Part shown: piece after piece, positions 63,102 through 64,000 of the stretch
Layout: the number at the start of each line of letters is the position of its first letter
Position numbering within the stretch: the first letter of the stretch is position 1
Assembly (NCBI RefSeq): GCF_038006045.1
Contig: NZ_JBBOUK010000001.1
Location: 2,211,001-2,275,000, forward strand
Direction: 5' to 3'
DNA length: 64,000 nucleotides
From: Exiguobacterium sp. FSL W8-0210
GTDB taxonomy: Bacteria > Bacillota > Bacilli > Exiguobacteriales > Exiguobacteriaceae
Notes under the pieces: generated by a model
What the model was told of the DNA's origin: nothing
Seen by the model: the letters and a program-made list of their open reading frames with translations, nothing else
The model's database searches: none
Position numbers and translations under genes: made by a program

Positions 63102-63917
63102 ATGGCTCGAAATAATGTCTACCTGTACTACCGAAATACACAAAGACACGAGACGCAGGTGCGAAAGTTGATCGATGTCGGTACACGATACGGACTGAAT
63201 GTCGTCCAAGATCATCGACAAGCAAACATCATCGTCTCGATTGGTGGAGATGGGGCTTTCTTGCAAGCGGCACGCTTCACAGGTTTCCGTGATGATGCGA
63301 TCTATGTCGGATTCGCTGAAGGACCAAACTCGTTCTACTGTGATTTTGATATCAATGATCTTTCTGCGGTCGAAGCAATCTTTAAAGCGACGGGCAATCG
63401 TGTCTCGGATGGCGAAATCGAAGTACGTCGTTATCCACTACTTGAAGCATCCATCAACGGTGGACCACCGATGCTCTGTCTGAACGAATGTTCCGTAAAG
63501 TCGAGCATCATCAAATCACTCGCAATCGAAGTCTATATCGATGACTTCCTGTTTGAGACATTCCGCGGGGATGGAATGGTCATCTCAACACCGACGGGAT
63601 CTACGGCTTATAACAAGTCACTTTCTGGTGCGATTGTCGATCCATTGATCCACTGTCTTCAAGTCAGCGAGATCGCTTCCGTTAACAATAACCGGTACCG
63701 GACACTCGGTTCTGCTTTCCTATTGAACCGCGGACGTAAACTCTCGTTACGCATCATTGAGGACGGAAACGATTATCCGATCATCGGGATGGATAACGAA
63801 GCACTCAGCCTGACACGAACGGATTCAGTCGATATCCAGCTCTCTGAAAAAGAACTTAAAACCGTCAAATTAACGAACAATACATTTTGGCATAAGATTC
63901 AACGCTCATTCTTATGA
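63102..63917 (+). CDS. NAD kinase (second type, YtdI-like)
   Basis: 271 residues from MARNNVYLYYRNTQRHE, with AAGGGGGAATTGACC upstream. The GGDG motif (IIVSIGGDGAFLQAA), the NE/D motif LNECSVKSS and the conserved STPTGSTAYNKSLSGAIVDP are diagnostic of ATP-NAD kinases. It makes NADP from NAD. Position next to tpx-ytxK-ackA matches the second B. subtilis paralogue, YtdI (NadK2), and not the primary PpnK. The C-terminus is complete. Confidence 0.93.
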   Translation: MARNNVYLYYRNTQRHETQVRKLIDVGTRYGLNVVQDHRQANIIVSIGGDGAFLQAARFTGFRDDAIYVGFAEGPNSFYCDFDINDLSAVEAIFKATGNRVSDGEIEVRRYPLLEASINGGPPMLCLNECSVKSSIIKSLAIEVYIDDFLFETFRGDGMVISTPTGSTAYNKSLSGAIVDPLIHCLQVSEIASVNNNRYRTLGSAFLLNRGRKLSLRIIEDGNDYPIIGMDNEALSLTRTDSVDIQLSEKELKTVKLTNNTFWHKIQRSFL

Positions 63918-63921
63918 CAAT

Positions 63922-63955
63922 AAAAAAATCTGCCCTGAAGAGGCAGATTTTTTTA
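63922..63955 (+). terminator. Terminator of the NAD kinase gene
   Basis: AAAAAATCTGCC pairs with GGCAGATTTTTT. The A and T runs make it usable on both strands. Confidence 0.9.
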
Positions 63956-63980
63956 TTGCGTCTTCCGTTACGTCACCCCT

Positions 63981-64000
63981 TATACTCCAATCAAAGGAGG
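63981..64000 (+). promoter_or_regulatory. Start signals of a gene beyond the window
   Basis: TATACT (63981-63986) could be a -10, although the space before the next signal is short. AAAGGAGG ends at the last base and should be the ribosome site of the next plus-strand gene. Confidence 0.35.

Overview
The window looks like chromosomal core DNA from a low-to-mid G+C Bacillales firmicute, most like Exiguobacterium. This is inferred from gene content and gene order, not from a database search. The order closely follows the Bacillus subtilis block running from fadR/lcfA through polX, pheTS, infC-rpmI-rplT, thrS-dnaI-dnaB-nrdR-speD-gapB, coaE-mutM-polA-phoR-phoP, mdh-icd-citZ, pyk-pfkA-accA-accD-dnaE, nrnA-ytpI-ytoI to ackA-ytxK-tpx-nadK. 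Most genes lie on the minus strand. I found no rRNA, tRNA, CRISPR array, insertion sequence or prophage.

Layout. 1-2.5 kb: fatty-acid degradation regulator FadR (cut by the window edge) and acyl-CoA ligase FadD, each with its own FadR box. 2.5-9 kb: a YitT-family membrane protein, then the operon zapA-cvpA-(terminator)-polX-mutS2-yshE-like-27 aa peptide. 9-13.3 kb: rnhC (plus strand), a second MurE-like ligase broken by a +1 frameshift, and a MarR/MFS efflux operon. 13.4-20.9 kb: pheS-pheT behind a Phe T-box, an rRNA methyltransferase, an M42 peptidase, a dUTPase, and infC-rpmI-rplT with an AUU-start infC and an attenuator leader. 21-24 kb: PerR-type catalase gene and a secreted beta-helix protein. 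24-31.5 kb: thrS with T-box, primosome genes dnaI/dnaB, nrdR, an unknown small protein, speD with an elaborate leader, and gapB. 31.5-38.4 kb: coaE-mutM-polA and phoP-phoR, with a PhoP-like box array between phoR and polA.

38.4-50 kb: YuiD-like protein, a zinc alcohol dehydrogenase, a zinc-finger membrane peptide, the TCA genes citZ-icd-mdh, a DUF441 protein, glycolytic pfkA-pyk, and accD-accA with a GntR/FadR-type regulator upstream. 50-57.5 kb: dnaE with a degenerate PHP domain, a small protein, nrnA, ytpI-like, ytoI and pepQ. 57.5-64 kb: a structured intergenic element, a YtkK-like SDR, a universal stress protein, a secreted SH3/3D-domain wall protein, ackA, ytxK, tpx and an NAD kinase. 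The last bases carry a ribosome binding site for a gene beyond the window.

The genes join central carbon metabolism (glycolysis/gluconeogenesis switch gapB/pyk/pfkA, citrate branch, acetate overflow, malonyl-CoA supply) with replication, repair and translation. The most distinctive signals are non-coding: a multi-branch speD leader that can mask its own Shine-Dalgarno, a roughly 150-nt multi-stem element after pepQ, a PhoP-like box array feeding a ~100-nt interval that ends in a terminator, FapR-like plus GntR operators at accDA, and the frame-broken divergent MurE paralogue. Start codons were chosen from ribosome binding sites and often differ from the longest open frame.
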